A stretch of DNA of 64,000 bases from Lysobacter sp. Root76 (GTDB lineage Bacteria; Pseudomonadota; Gammaproteobacteria; Xanthomonadales; Xanthomonadaceae): positions 422,809 to 486,808 of the forward strand of contig NZ_LMIK01000006.1 in assembly GCF_001428685.1 (NCBI RefSeq), written 5' to 3'. Made by a program: the position numbers and the translations under genes. Positions within the stretch are counted from its first letter, which is position 1; every line of letters begins with the position of its first letter. Under the pieces are notes generated by a model that did not search any database, was not told the origin of the DNA, and saw only the letters and a list, made by a program, of their open reading frames with translations. Shown here piece after piece: positions 63,879 to 64,000 of the stretch.

Positions 63879-64000
63879 CTGCTCCGGGGAAAGGGCCTTG
63901 CGAACAATAACGGGCAATGGATAGTAGCGCGACGTAGCGTAGCCACCCCAGCCATACCAAGGCTGGAAGGTAGTCCAGGCCAGAGCCGAAACAATGCCGA
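63873..64000 (-). CDS. cassette gene (partial, cut by the window edge)
   Basis: The minus-strand frame is open from the right edge to a TAA at 63873-63875 inside the attC, giving about 41 residues. It contains FQPWYGWGGYATSRYYPLP and ends RKALSPEQA. The Trp/Tyr-rich part could be a membrane or surface segment. No family can be named from the fragment. Confidence 0.6.
   Translation of the reverse strand, partial: GIVSALAWTTFQPWYGWGGYATSRYYPLPVIVRKALSPEQA

Larger units (their letters stand above)
57718..64000 (-). mobile_element. chromosomal integron cassette array (distal end; integrase outside the window)
   Basis: Thirteen attC sites, most about 60 bp, with the consensus core TTCGGCTTGAATGAATTG on the plus strand, separate short genes, all on the minus strand and each followed, in its own reading sense, by its attC. 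The attC ends fit the integron pattern, with GTTRRRY at one end and RYYYAAC at the other. Cassette order and orientation place attI and intI to the right of 64000. The last gene, of the GFA family, has no attC after it. The array is visibly less GC-rich than the rest of the window, and most cassette products are small hypothetical, membrane or secreted proteins, which is typical of sedentary chromosomal integrons. Confidence 0.9.

Noticed and set aside
57718..64000. Regular repeats resembling a CRISPR array
   Set aside because: The repeats are about 60 bp with integron boxes at both ends, spacers are 250-700 bp and coding, and no cas gene is seen; this is an integron cassette array.

Overview
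The window looks like a chromosomal segment of a high-GC gammaproteobacterium of the Xanthomonadaceae, most likely Lysobacter or a close relative. This is inferred from the conserved neighbourhood ftsK / lolA / rarA / crcB, the trxB / aat / infA / clpA / clpS block, the codon usage, REP-like palindromes of the GAGCGGC-x-GCCGC type, and integron attC sites of the kind seen in xanthomonads. No rRNA or tRNA gene and no CRISPR array was seen.

Layout. (1) 1-9 kb is mixed accessory sequence: a permuted papain-like peptidase, an isolated 1002-residue protein with a C-terminal PD-(D/E)XK-type nuclease signature, a divergent SDR / AraC pair around a perfect 9-bp inverted repeat, a relic of a chloroperoxidase-type hydrolase, and a divergent LysR / pirin pair. 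(2) 8.9-16.9 kb is a long minus-strand operon-like run (isochorismatase-family hydrolase, Tat-type alpha/beta hydrolase, XapX, Tat-type amidohydrolase, DoxX, MFS-monooxygenase fusion, alginate-export-type porin, Dps). Most junctions overlap, as expected for a co-translated uptake and detoxification module. Upstream of it is a LuxR response regulator with a large propeller-type sensor kinase. (3) 20.9-32.3 kb carries mostly envelope and secreted functions: an S41 peptidase, a zinc peptidase, an orphan MazF-type toxin, a VanX-type lipoprotein, small membrane proteins and a MocR regulator with a direct-repeat operator candidate. (4) 32.7-36.9 kb is a compact five-gene operon resembling the Pseudomonas Fap functional-amyloid system: Gly/Ala/Ser-rich exported protein, small exported protein, C39 peptidase, small exported protein, coiled-coil outer-membrane porin. 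It has an AT-rich promoter island and an inverted-repeat operator candidate upstream. (5) 37.3-57.5 kb is core housekeeping sequence: crcB, rarA, lolA, ftsK, ald, trxB, aat, infA, clpA, clpS, a Nudix hydrolase, mnmA, hflD and a HAD phosphatase, plus two very small genes (47 and 40 codons) that are easy to miss.

(6) From about 57.7 kb to the right edge lies the distal part of a chromosomal integron cassette array. Thirteen cassette genes, all on the minus strand, alternate with thirteen attC sites, most of them about 60 bp. The integrase and attI should lie beyond position 64000. One attC has been blown up to 141 bp by a run of about 17 GGTCG pentamers. Nine of the thirteen cassette genes that are followed by an attC take their stop codon from the attC itself, and two of these read far enough in to acquire the same C-terminal peptide. 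The base composition is visibly less GC-rich here than in the rest of the window.

The two regions most worth following up are the Fap-like operon, which has double-glycine and C-terminal motifs shared between its exported proteins, and the integron array with its expanded attC and attC-encoded tails.
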